From: Sclerodactyla briareus
Lineage: Eukaryota > Echinodermata > Holothuroidea > Dendrochirotida > Sclerodactylidae
Direction of reading: 5' to 3'
Assembly: GCA_026419785.1 (NCBI GenBank)
Contig: JAODTK010000023.1
Coordinates: 62,001 to 126,000, forward strand
DNA: 64,000 bases
Shown: positions 36,901-48,466 of the stretch, piece by piece
Numbering within the stretch: the first letter of the stretch is position 1
Layout of the letters: each line of letters opens with the position of its first letter
Notes under the pieces: generated by a model
What the model saw: only the letters and a program-made list of their open reading frames with translations
Databases searched by the model: none
Told to the model about the DNA's origin: nothing
Translations under genes and position numbers: made by a program

Positions 36901-36950
36901 TTTATGTTAGGATGCTTAAAGTTACGGTCTTAAAGTTGCAGCGGGTCTTT

Positions 36951-39595
36951 AACTAAATCATTCCTAAGTTTAGGGGGCGGGGTTGTCTCATTTTCTGGGG
37001 GCCCTTTGGTGGATTCCCTCCCCAGTGACTGTAAGTTGAAGTACTTGGCAAGGCGTCATTATCATGGAGATTCCCTGGCGGAATGCTCCTTGAACGATGG
37101 TTGCCGTTGGTTATTTGTTTTGGGGTTCTACCGGGGGGGGGGGGGGTGGGGGGTGGGGGGGGACTCGTTGAGGGAGACTGACGTAGGCGTTTATTTCTGG
37201 GTTGAACAACCTCATACTCACCACCCTCGTTGTCGGTTTCAGCCTCTGCCCTGAAATTACCATTTGCCTCAACAGAAGACGGTCAAAATAGTATTAAGAC
37301 CAAATATAATCCAACTGACAGTCAATATAGAAACCACCTAAGGTGTACTCTGCCAGGCCACAACGCACAAAATGAAAATAATAAAAAATACTCTGTGAAA
37401 AAATAATCGACTGAAGCCGATGATTTGTAGTTGGTTATATATCCTTATACTTACGACGGGTTAACTCGTGAGAATGCAAGCTGAGTCTTAAGCATGCATG
37501 GACCTGCATAGATCCACTCTCAGCAGGAACTCACAGGCGGCAGAAACATACAACAACGAATTTCGTTGCGCAGACTTCACCTCAGTCATTTATTTTAGCT
37601 CCGACAATGATACAATAGATACTGTTACTGTTTATTAGATCCAACTGAACTAATCAACATCTGGATCAAATCCGTTTGCTCGGAATGTTTAGCTAATCGT
37701 TGTGACAGAATGACATAAGTGGCATTTACGTTCGCTTGCATAAATTGCTATGGTATACTCATTTTACCCTTGTATTGATGTTTTTAATATATATGGAGGT
37801 CAACAGTGGCAATTGCCCATATGTACGATCACACAGATCTGCGAGTGCTCCTCAGTTGAAGCTATTTTTGAACACTTGGGAAATAAGTTTTTTTTTCAGA
37901 AATTGTGTCCATTGATCGGTAAAGAAATTTGAAATCAGGGCGAAAGGACACCTGTTTTAATACCATATTATGGCAAATTAGGTCGTCATTTGTTGTTTCT
38001 CTCTCGGTCACTTTTGGATTTACAATCAGTATAGCATGAGGTTTTAGTAGGCGTAGACATGCTGGCCAGCCCTGAGCTAATGCTCAGGCTTTGACCTACT
38101 CTTTTACTCTTCCTCACTCGAAGCAGCACAGGATCTGCTTCTTCTGGTCAGGCCAATAATCCCAATACTTCTATAACAATCTTTCAGTGGACAACATTGT
38201 CCCCCTCCATAACGTTGATGCAGGTCACCATTTTGCACTCTGTGTCCAAGCCTGGTAAGTTTGTTCTTCGTAATCGCTATGGCAGTTGTTTTTGTCAAAA
38301 TGGGGCGCACTCTACAACATCCCCATGCAGAATTTCGTGATCGTTCTACCGACGGCCAACTTCAAACCCGAATGGGAGGTATGTATGGGCAACCATAATT
38401 CCCGTAAATAAATGGACGGATTTGAATGATTGGGCTCAAGTTAGGGGATTTTTCCTTTAGATGTATCGAAATTTTTATAGGATTGTCCCTACCATTGATT
38501 TTGCGCTAAAAAGAGCTCAGGAACGTTCCCAACCAATGTAAGTCCTTTCTAAAATTGCAACAGCGTCTAACAGGCGTCTGACTTCTTTTTTGTGTAGAAT
38601 TTTGTGAGCTCCTTTGTGATCCTTTTGCAATTGTTTTGACTTTTGACCTTTGACCTAGACCTTTGACCTCTATACATGCACTATACCGGTGCCACGGAGT
38701 GCTTTTGAAAACACTTGTGTAGTAGCTTCATTTTAGTACTAGAATGTCCCATTGTTAGATACTGAGATAATGATTTTTACGAAAAGCATCCCGATCTCGG
38801 TAAGGTAGCTTACCCGTGTGCTTAGTGCTGATACGCGGGCTAAAATGTTCGCTAACTAGTTCAACAACATTCATAGTTCTCTCTTTGCTCATGTAAATGA
38901 GGAGAATATACCTTGTTCGGTGTGAAGAAAATAAAGCATTGCAATCGATAGGGCGAATTTAACTACACAAGAGAACATGTGCTCCCCATGAGTGAGTGAG
39001 TGAATGAGTGGTGGTGATGAGGTCGGTTCAACACTTGTTCAGATCGCTTCCTTTTCTTTCTTCTTCATTCCTTCCCTTCTAACTATTCTCAGATTACAGT
39101 TACCTGTTCTTCTTACCTTCTCAGCAGATGCTAGCTTCAGTGCATTATTGTGATGCTTGATCTGCTTACAATCAGCATTGCTCCTGCCCAGACCTGATCT
39201 GTTAGTTTTGCTTCTGCTCTGTAATATAAAAAAGAAATTATTCACAAGCGGGAGATTGAGAGTGGGATCTTCCAATTGTAATATCTTGAAATACCTTCAA
39301 CCTCACTGGACATAACCTAATTCGTTTTACAACCCGAAATGAAATGTGGGTAAGATGTAGACTGACCCTACGCATGCAAAAACCCAAACGAGATTCCTGT
39401 TAGGAGGCGCGTTTGCTTGTGTATGTGGACATCGAGTAATCCACTGTAATTTAAACTACAACACCATACCCAGTTCCTCGAAAGAACTGGCATGAATATG
39501 AGACGCAACTTTCCTGTTGCTGATGTTTCACATTGCGGGGTATTCGGTGATAACAGTACTTCCGGATTCTGATTCTGAAAAGTCAAGATTCCACA
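36951..39595. other. No recognised gene (2.6 kb)
   Basis: Contains a long G-run region (37131-37162), a solo 'ctgcatagatcc...gcaggaactc' terminal module at 37504-37530, and an exact DR1-type motif at 38644-38656 in a short TGACCT array. No coding sequence is supported. A minus-strand 78-codon frame at 39039-39275 is basic but unrecognised. Confidence 0.45.
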
Positions 39596-39599
39596 CGTT

Positions 39600-40250
39600 A
39601 CTGGACTTCAGTTTAGGTTCAGTGAAAAGGGTCAGGAGATGATCCTCCCATGAAAGACCATGAAGCCACATCATCCCAAAGAGCGAGTACGCTATGAAGA
39701 CCCCCCCCCACCCCCCCCGATAACCTGTACCCGAAAACCTGCATTGTATTGTCCTAACCCACGCATGTGGTATATGAACTTTGCACATAATGGTGTACTG
39801 GACCCTCTATTTTGGGGATCAGGTCAAGGTCATCAGACGTCAACAGATGAGCATTCCTAAAACAAGTTGTGGAAACGATGAGTCTATAATGTTTTTGGTT
39901 CGAATCAAATTTGTTTATTCGGTGCAGCTTCCCATTGTTAATACATGAAGTATCCCGGTTTTTCATTTCGGGTGGAATAGATCATGATATTTCAGTTAAA
40001 ATTGATGGTAAAATTGCCAGCAGATATTTTCGTCGGGCCAATCGTTGGCTTGAAAAAAACTCGGACTTGAACCCACCTGATTGAATCGAGTTCATACTTT
40101 TTATGTGTGCTCCCCATACTGACACATAGCCCAACCCATGTTCGGGTCAGGCCAAAAGTCACCCGGGTATATATAGCGTCAACATGGAGCGGCATTATTC
40201 GGGAACAAACATCATTTTTTCATGTACCAAACATACCCATGATGGCTAAC
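39600..40250 (-). repeat. Dispersed repeat family A-like, reverse orientation
   Basis: The minus strand shows 'tgaccttgacctgatccccaaaatagagggtcc', the family's recurring clause, and 'tgtgtcagtatggggagcacacat' with a 'cacccgggtgacttttggcctgaccc'-like segment. Divergence is high, so ends are uncertain. Confidence 0.5.
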
Positions 40251-42365
40251 AAGAACTCACACGATGAAAAGACTTTCCAATTCCACCGTTTTTATAATAA
40301 AAAATCAGCGCTTACAGCAAACTAGGTAAATAAAACAGCGATCGGAAATATTCCCTCCATTTACCAGACCGTAAGCTTCTCGCTGACTTTCCGTCAGGTC
40401 CCAGGAAACTGTTAGGAAGAATCACCGATTGAAGAATGTGTTCTTTTTGAGATAACCAATTTGACAAGCACCAGAACAACTAAACACTAAATTCTAATTG
40501 GGATTGATACCACAATTATGTCTAAACCTATGACAAACATAATGATATATTGAATTGAAACATTATGAAATTCGTCGCATGTCCCTTCATTCTTCCCGGA
40601 ATGTACATGGAATGTATATACTTTGGATTTATCAGGTGCTTCAGTGTAAGGTTTGACCTCGTTAATCGCTGATTGCTCTTAACCCGGACGTTGTTCTCTG
40701 GCCACTCTCCTTAACAAACCCCCCTCATGTCGAACATAAAGGTGTAGGAAGGTTCCCCCTGATATTCTCAACGTTCATTAACGGAATGCGTGGCAGGCGA
40801 AAACACACAATTCAGTTTGATATATGAAGTGCTTCGTTGTCAATACCACTAACCCTATGATCACCCACGTTCACCCAACATACTCCTCTCACAAATAGAT
40901 ATACAAACGCGGTGTTCACGAAAAATGAGAAAAACCCGACTAGGCGCAAGACAGTTTTCAAATGCAGGGATCCATCATTTTAATTTATTTTATTACTTCA
41001 ACTGATAACTCGGGAATTGTTCGTGGAGCCTCGTGTGCACTTGGATCTGATAGATACGCATCTGAAACAACCCGACAAAACTTGTCCTAATCATGTTTCT
41101 CAAATAACAGACACTCTATAGGCTGTGGGCCGAAGCCTTGAATTAGCTCGAAATTTTGGTTATGTGACCCCCTAAAAGGGGCTAAACAGTTGGTATGAAA
41201 ATGAAAGCTGATGATCTCAGGAACAACCTACTAAAGTTCACTAAGCCACCCTGGTATCAGAGCGCATGGGGGGCGTTTATAGGGCTCTTTTAAATGGGGG
41301 TTTGACGGATTAAAAATTTAACTGTGCAGTTTTGTTTGTGTGATAACGCGAAAATTTTAACCTTAGCACCAAAACTCCATAATTACCTCCGAAGTCCTAT
41401 ACAAAACAGTCTACCTATAGAGGAGGGGTAATGTAGGCCTATATTGAAAACAGGCCCGGAATGGGGTGGTAGGTGGGTGTCAATGTCTACTATTGCGATA
41501 ACGACTACAAAGTTTGTACTATAAGCAAATTAGTATCTTGGCATTGAAAGCCTATAAGAATATACAATAACGCAACTCGGGGGTATGATTTTGCCCTTTT
41601 TTTTCCTCCGACATGTTCCCCTTACACAACGGTTGTGGATCACCATTATGTCATCTATATCAAACCCTGCAAGATGTGTGTTTGCAACTCAAACCACAAC
41701 TTGAAACAAAACGACTCATCACCTGCAATATTTAACTAACCGCAAGAGATTGCTTGTTGCTTTTGACCAGATCAAAATCATTCTGAGCGGGGCAATTGAA
41801 GTAAAATAACGAAGAATAAACCTGGTAGTAAGTGTATCTTGAAGAGAAAGTGAAGTTACGCTTCATAACCATGAGGTCCAACGTTTTGTCCATTCATGTG
41901 GGAAGTACTACGACGCGTAACACGGAGTCGCAGACTGCAGACAAGGCTAAATGATGAGGTACACGTTAGCCGAAATAACACTCATAAGTAACTGTTGTGG
42001 TCAACAGATAGATTGAATGAAGTGGGCAAGTTCTTTGATCGGACGACCAACCCATCACATCATCAACAATTGTATAAACAAAAAAATCTTCTCCTTTTGG
42101 GGTATATGTGTGGGGAACGAGAATGGCATTCTGCATACAGTCCTTATTTGTCAATTGCATCCCTCAATCCTCCACTACCCTGGACAAGGTGAGTCATTGT
42201 AGGTCATTCAGTGTCCAATAGCATGGTGTCCTACATTTGGTCATTGTACATTATGTCGTTAAATTGACTACGTGACTGAGGGTAAGTCATTGCCAGCAAT
42301 GGTTTTCAATTTGGTACAGCAGAGTAGTCTCTGGTCTTTTAAAGTGACTCTGGGTGTACAATTTT
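40251..42365. other. No recognised gene (2.1 kb)
   Basis: No domain or repeat family identified. A good splice-donor-like AAG|GTGAGT occurs at 42186-42194, without any coding context I can support. Confidence 0.45.
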
Positions 42366-42366
42366 C

Positions 42367-42395
42367 AAAAAAAAAAAAAACAAAAAAAAAAAAAA
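42367..42395. repeat. Poly-A tract (A14-C-A14)
   Basis: A long A-run broken by one C. On the minus strand it is a T-run beyond the tail side of the SINE-like element at 42400-42935. Confidence 0.9.
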
Positions 42396-42399
42396 TTAT

Positions 42400-42935
42400 T
42401 TTTCAGGCACAAACTGACTGATTTGATTGATTTGAGTTGATTGCTACAGGGTTCAGGAACCCATTTGACTCATCGTGAACCCTCACCAGATTTTTGATCG
42501 TGGATGAGCACCGGCGACCCTCGCCTTCCTCTCGACTAGTGCTCAGATGATATCCGAGGCAAGGAGTGGACACCACTCCTGCTCCCGGGACCGCAATTTT
42601 TAGTACGTCCCCATCGACGACTATCAGTGAACTCCCGGACCTGACACTTTCTCAGACGCTGGAGGAGCGGAAGATGTTCGACGCGACTGCTCAAAGCCGA
42701 CCGACTAGACCTATTGGCAGTGCCCCCGAAACAAGAACCCCCCGAAAATTACCAAGCCCACTGCTCCAACAGCAGGACCAGGAACTAAGACTTGGACACG
42801 CCAGTCGAACTGCAAGTACAACAAGCCCTTCTGGGAAAAAACGCCCCGGTGTTGATCGGCTGGAATTCGAACCCGGACCTGTTTTCATGCAAGCGACACT
42901 GAAGCCGGCTCTACTATATCTCCCGCCCCGACTGA
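42400..42935 (-). mobile_element. tRNA-like SINE, minus strand
   Basis: On the minus strand the head (42935 to 42860) reads 'gatatagtagagccggcttcagtgtcgcttgcatg...ggtccgggttcgaattcc'. The A-box-like TATAGTAGAGC is at 42909-42919 and the B-box GGTTCGAATTCC at 42862-42873, with roughly tRNA spacing. A GC-richer body follows, ending in 'caatcaactcaaatcaatcaaatca', a short-period tail. The 129-codon proline-rich frame on the plus strand (42566-42955) lies inside this unit and is most likely an accidental ORF. The assignment rests on the box pair and layout only. Confidence 0.5.
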
Positions 42936-42959
42936 GGGGTGCATCATTTTGTTGACCCG

Positions 42960-43250
42960 CCTAAGTTGAATGAACTCACCTTGTATGGGTACAAGGGTGG
43001 ACAGCATTGAAAGTGGCCTAAACTTTTGGAATACTCGTATCATAGCCATTTTACCTGTCCCATCAAATTTCTTATTGCCATTTTTAAGGTCAAACGTTTT
43101 TCACAAGAGGCCTTTCAAACCACATATTCCCTCCTACATTGGTTGGGTATATGGCCCACCCCCTCAGCACCTCCCATAACAATTTTCTGGCTGCATATAT
43201 AATACAAATAGATCATAGAACAGACAAGATTTTTCGCAATTATTACTATT
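42960..43250. other. No recognised gene
   Basis: Short interval between the SINE-like element and the (TA)n tract. Nothing is identified in it. Confidence 0.4.
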
Positions 43251-43251
43251 G

Positions 43252-43403
43252 TTATATATATATATATTATATATTATATATTATATATATATATATTATA
43301 TATATATATATATAATAATATTTTTTTCGTTTTTTTATATATATATATATTATATATATATAGATATCTCTATATATATATATTATAATATCCTATATTA
43401 TAC
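43252..43403. repeat. (TA)n microsatellite, left of pair
   Basis: About 150 bp of TA repeats with a central T-run (43320-43337). Confidence 0.94.
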
Positions 43404-43887
43404 ATTTAAAGAACGTTTATTGGTCACACGGTTCTGGCCGTTACCTAAGGTTTCCACGCTATGCGATCGCAACGACTGAACCGGTTGATACAACCACCAG
43501 CTATTACCCTATAGGATCCCTTGGCTTCATCTTTTACGTGCACGGTTGGGGGTGGTTTTGGTTTATTTGGTTTGTCTACACTTGGAAAGGGTCTCTCCGA
43601 TCTGTTATTGATCAACGGCGGCTTATCTGCAAGAGATACATATTTTTGCTTCGATACACAGGTTGCACTGACCCGATATGCGCATGCGGGTGTTGGACTG
43701 TTTGATGATCTGCCACTTAATGAAAACTCTCCCTCTTACGCTGAGGTCGCATAATTGCATAGCGTTGAAAAACTCGGTAACGGCAGGAACCGTTGTGACG
43801 CAATACGTATCTTTACTATTTCCGCTCTGGTTTATAGCACTATCGCATTGAGCAACTTCTCCTTGCTGTCAGGAAACCGTCCATGTC
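43404..43887. other. Unique 480-bp segment between (TA)n tracts
   Basis: It has near-normal base composition and a 77-codon open frame (43521-43754, +), rich in Gly/Leu at its start, that I do not recognise. The flanking (TA)n tracts on both sides resemble the arrangement around the Penelope-like element at 29.5-31.5 kb. Confidence 0.45.
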
Positions 43888-43919
43888 ATATTATATATAT
43901 ATATATATAATATATATAT

Positions 43920-43962
<43 letters not shown>

Positions 43963-43979
43963 ATAGATATTATATAATG

Positions 43980-44015
<36 letters not shown>
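43888..44015. repeat. (TA)n microsatellite, right of pair
   Basis: About 128 bp of TA repeats with phase breaks. Confidence 0.94.
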
Positions 44016-45595
44016 CCCCTGTTGAGACAATTTATGAATTAATGTTGGCTCATTTGATGTCGATCCAGTAAGACTTCTGGCGAATTGTTCAAAATGTGAT
44101 GATCCCGGCAACCACTTTCCCAAATGTCCACATCATATTGACTGTCAACACCAGATAGATAGGCACTGGGGAAAAAAGAGAGATATTTATAGACTCAACC
44201 CCTACCCATTTCTCTTTCTCTGGCCTGGGGTAACAGGGTAATGGCCCTCACTTTTTGCTCGATATAAGCGAAAAATGCCACAAATGTTTGTGGCCCTTCC
44301 CACTTTCAGAAGCTGCTTCCTGACCCTTGCTTTCCTCTTCCTTTCTTCCCCTCCTTTCCTCCCAACTTACTACCCTCTCACTGCTGCCTCTACAACACAC
44401 CACAAGTTGATCCCCTTCATTAGGGCTTGTCTATGACACACATAGGTAATATTCCTGAATGAATCCTGACAGGCAGTCAAAAGGTTATTGTATGTTTACC
44501 AGCTCACAGTCCACACACCAATTTACGAGATTAATCTTTTGGGGATTTGGGCCTGACCAATGTTGACTCCATGCCAAACCAATGGGCTTATTATACGTAT
44601 ACATACACAAAGCAGTGGTCTTGCTGAAGAGGATTGTGGCCCCAGCCATAGGTGTTCTATCTGATTCATGACATTTCCTGGTGTGCATCCTGCTGTGAAT
44701 AACGTGGTCGAATGGTAAAATTTGAAGATCAATCTCACCGTTTTCAATTAGTGGCCACGGGCACAAACTTGGCATTCCCCCCTCGATCGAGTAACTATAA
44801 TATAAGGCCTATGGAAAAAATTGCCAGTTGCCCCCCCCCCCCCATCCTCCATTGATTATCCATGGTTACTAATCCCAATTTTGACCTTCCGTGAGACAGT
44901 TCACGGGATCAAATGTAAAATATAACACTAATAGAGAGGAAGTATACGCAAGAAGGAGCGTTTCCTCTTCGGCCTTGCAATTAGGAATTTTCAAAATGTC
45001 AGTGATGCGGCTTTCAAATAGGGCTACATTCTTCAATTTTCATAGCTGCCTATGAAACCTGGGGAAGAGGGGGGGGTATGCACATGCAAGAACCAAAATT
45101 GTCCCCACCCCCACCCGTAGCATCACCACTACTGATCAGGAGGACACATATTAGGCTGGTCAGCGGTGCTAGTCCAATATCAAACCTTCAGATATCAGAA
45201 TAATAATAAAATGAAAATTCAACGAATTTTGTACGTTGTCTTCACTGGGGAAATGATTTGTTTGTGGTTTGCTATATGCTTGTTTCTCATCTTTACATGA
45301 ATCGTTGCAGATATCAGGATTGTCCTATGGTTGACCTGGAAGACCTTGACCTGATAAACCTCATAAACACTAGCTTAATCTTTCATCATGTTCCAATCCA
45401 CACACTGTATTTGAACTTTAGAACATACTTGCATTCATTAGATTCATGGCTGGATGAGCAGATGTTCAAATCCAAATTAATCCGCATTTCAGTGTTTTAT
45501 TAAGAAGCTTGTCTTGACCCTTCCACATTTCCATTGAGATAGCTTGTGATAATTGTATCGTAGTATGGTAGTTCATTGACTTTATAATTGTTTGT
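44016..45595. other. No recognised gene (1.6 kb)
   Basis: Includes a pyrimidine-rich stretch (44300-44380) and a C-run near 44830-44843. Minus-strand frames at 44485-44775 and 44523-44747 overlap each other and match nothing known to me. Confidence 0.45.
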
Positions 45596-45599
45596 GACT

Positions 45600-46155
45600 T
45601 AACAGACGCATCTGCCAACACAAAAACAGGCAAAATCACCATGGGGTCAAAAGTTCAAATGAGTTCAAAAGGTTCGAAATGAGGATCAAGAGTTCAAATG
45701 AGGTCAAAGTCGTCACCAGATGTATTTCACACCCAGACGAAGAACGAAACTTCCATTACGACAGTCCTCAAAAATGTTTCGTTTCCGAGATATATGACGG
45801 ATTCCCTATTGTGACCTTGACCTGACCACCAAAAACATAGTTTCATCATCCTCACCATACATGGTACCACATCCCAATTTGAACTCGATAGATACTCCCG
45901 TTCGTCAGAAATCGTGCTGACAAGCTCTTTTGAACTTTTGCACTCTCGTTGACCTGAATGAACTTGAAACGGCACCAAACAATAGGGGTCATCCTCCCCA
46001 TATGTGCACCCACATACCTATTTGAACTTGATCCATTTTGCGTACGTTAGATAGCGTGCTGCAAGGGGTGTCACACACAGCCACACACAGACCCACACAC
46101 ACACACATACGCACGGTGCATACGCATAGATTCCTGTTGCCTTCGGCCAGAAGAA
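45600..46155 (+). repeat. Dispersed repeat family B, copy 2
   Basis: Parallels 5150-5880: 'gttcaaatgag/aggtcaaag' clusters (45650-45710), 'cacccagacgaagaacgaaacttccattacgaca', 'aaaatgtttcgtttcc', then 'gctgcaaggggtgtcacacacag', a short CA tract (46073-46108), and 'gcatagattcctgttgccttcggccag' (46125-46150) with a small hairpin. Minus-strand frames here are repeat translations. Confidence 0.75.
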
Positions 46156-48360
46156 AAATTACCTACAGCTAGGTCATTGATGCTATAAGAGACGGGGTCT
46201 GAATATAAAGTGGATGGGACAATGGTGAGGGTAGGGGTTTGGTAACGGACCATTGGATAATATACAACATTTCCAGGATACCATACTTTGACAAGTCTTT
46301 AACTTGACATTTGACAATCGCACGAATGACTGATTCTACAGAGGGAAGCACGTACGCCCATGCCATTCATGTCAACTGTTCATCGACTTAGGGCAAGTGG
46401 CGTCAACAAAAGGGGGGGAAAAAAAAGGTGGGTCAGGTGGGGCAGCCGCCCTTCTCTGCAAAATAGAGGGCGGCCCAAACGAAGGTAGGCCCGGCCAAGA
46501 GGTTTTTTTTTGTAAAAAAACAACAACAGAAATAAGTTTGAAATGTCAGCAGCAAAAGAGATTTTGTCCCACGGAAAAACACAAATCAAATTCACTATAA
46601 AACCCCCACCCTTTCAGCTATTTCAGCTACGCTCCCCTGAAAGGCTGAAACCCTGTTGTACGATACAGGCTTGACGCGTAAGTCACAATTATTGCCAAGC
46701 TGCTACAGTCTACTCCACCCTGGGGCACCTATTATTTGAGATTACCAACGGCGGTCATTGGTCAGCGCGCCCCATGATTTTTTACTAGTACAAATACAAT
46801 TATCTATGAACATAGTTTTAACTTGATTTTGGCGTTGATTATAAAAGAGCGATTTGAATCCTCTCCTCGACCTTGGAATTAGAACCTCTCAATCATGAAT
46901 GTGAAACAGTTGCACAAATTTACACGGTGATTTCGATTAAGCGAATTTGTCATGAAATTGTGGAACTGCAAAATGCTGCTGAGGACAAGACGGGTTATTG
47001 ACAGTGACATAAAACACCGAGACACAAGCTATTCCATTTTTTATTGTGTTTTATGGGGACCATGTTTGCCCAATTTGCAAAGGGTTGTATGCATATTACT
47101 TGCAGTGAGCGTAATAACAGCATCATGCGAGCTGCGGTCATTCCACCAAACTAAAGCTTATTAAAAATGTCCTTCGGCAACAAGTTCCAGGATCGAATTA
47201 ACAACTGGCCATCATAAGTATGAACGTGAAAATTCTAGAGAGCTGAAATGGACAGAGGTTGACAAGTCTGGAGGGCAAGACCTGGAACTTTGGGGCCGCC
47301 TGTATGACTTGAGTAGACCATGGCTTCACAAGGGTTTGTTGGTGTCAATGAAGATTAAAACCGCGTATACTATAAAGCCTCCCCAAAACGGAGAGCATAA
47401 AAGTAAACGCGAGATGATGAATATAGAATATAAGATAATGTTTTTTTTTTTTGTTTTCATAGCAAGTTTCTGTAGCTGTCAGTGGAACCCTCCCCTACCT
47501 TACTTCCGATACGCCAGTTGGATCAAGGAAGAATCTGAGGGGGGGGGGCACAGATCGGATCTCCTGACCCCCCTACAAACTTACCCTCGTGAACGCCAGT
47601 GAACATTAAGGCTTCAATTTTAATAGCAGTATAGTCCGCGTGTATCCCTCGCAGCCTGTTTTAGGTCTGCCCAATTGTTGATATCTAACAAGCGGCTCCT
47701 TCCCCCTTTTGCGAGATAAGCGAACGCCCCTCTGCTGGATGGAACATGTGCAGGTGAAATTGAACGAAGAATTTATAGGTTACCACTCTGAGAGAATGAC
47801 ATGGGGGGCTACAAAGTACGAACACTAAATGGCTGGTGCTCCCCCCCCCGATCATTCGTAAATAGACGACTGAACAGTTGTTGAAAAAAAAAAATACGAT
47901 TGGTTGCAGCCGCCATTGTTTCGAGTTGTGAGGCTTCAGGGCATCCATCAATCATGGATAAAACTAATAGCCGAAGCCGTTTAATGGCGGTTGGTAATAA
48001 ACATGGCCAGTTAGTATTGGGTGCCACGGCAAGATGTAAATTTCAACTATCGTGTATTTGGATCAACAACAAGGAGCGGGAAGCGGGGTATAACGTTGCC
48101 GTCTACGTAGGGGGAAAGGGGGAAATTTGGGGGGCCAGAACTGCACCACATTGCTGTTGGACCCTGGCGGAAAGGACCAAGGCACTAGTCGGTACTGGGC
48201 ATGGATTCGCGGTTCTGCAGAAGTCTGGAGGGGCTTCAAAATTGCGGAATGATTCACAAAAGATGGTATTACCGCGTTTGCAGCAGGGAAAGGCCTTTTC
48301 CCATTAATTGAAAGCCCTACTAGTTCTCCAAAAAATTCGCTTCGCAACAACATATTGCGG
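46156..48360. other. No recognised gene (2.2 kb)
   Basis: No domain recognised. A 135-codon plus-strand frame at 47900-48307 begins in 'atggtt-gcagccgcc' context but matches no family I know. Its second Met is at 47953. It could be a real first exon or chance. Confidence 0.4.
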
Positions 48361-48363
48361 GCA

Positions 48364-48466
48364 ATCCTACTAGACGGTCATACCTAAGTTATCCCCGTCA
48401 AATTAATATGCGGCGCTCCTATAGACGTCACACCCTTAGTATAGCCCCCGTCAAAATAATATTGAT
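48364..48466 (+). repeat. Tandem duplication, ~49 bp unit
   Basis: 'tcctactagacggtcatacctaagttatccccgtcaaattaatat' is followed by 'tcctatagacgtcacacccttagtatagcccccgtcaaaataatat'. The two units differ by small indels and substitutions. Confidence 0.75.

Larger units (their letters stand above)
34100..36950 (-). mobile_element. LINE-2: Jockey-like non-LTR retrotransposon, decayed
   Basis: From high to low coordinates on the minus strand: endonuclease motifs LLNETKLEAN (about 36800-36832), GGAILS (36668-36685), GDLN (36540-36551), GRP-LLDIV and ISDHYILLSN (about 36300-36326), then RT motifs NYRPISLLSC (35380-35409), SIALFRLTENIETGFQRRK and QFADDIAG with FADD at 34961-34972. The 'GDLN...GRPLLD' spacing, the 'NYRPISLLS-LGKLLE' box and the 'FRLTE-I-GFQ' box are typical of the Jockey group. 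Ends are approximate, and no poly-A or tail was defined. Numerous frame changes make it a pseudogene. Confidence 0.87.

Noticed and set aside
42186..42194. Consensus splice donor AAG|GTGAGT
   Set aside because: No adjacent coding sequence or acceptor could be supported, and such octamers occur by chance in 64 kb.
42566..42955. Proline-rich 129-codon ORF as a protein gene
   Set aside because: It overlaps a tRNA-like SINE on the opposite strand and shows no domain.
47900..48307. 135-codon ORF as a first exon
   Set aside because: The start context is plausible, but there is no domain, no supported donor site and overlapping frames on the other strand.
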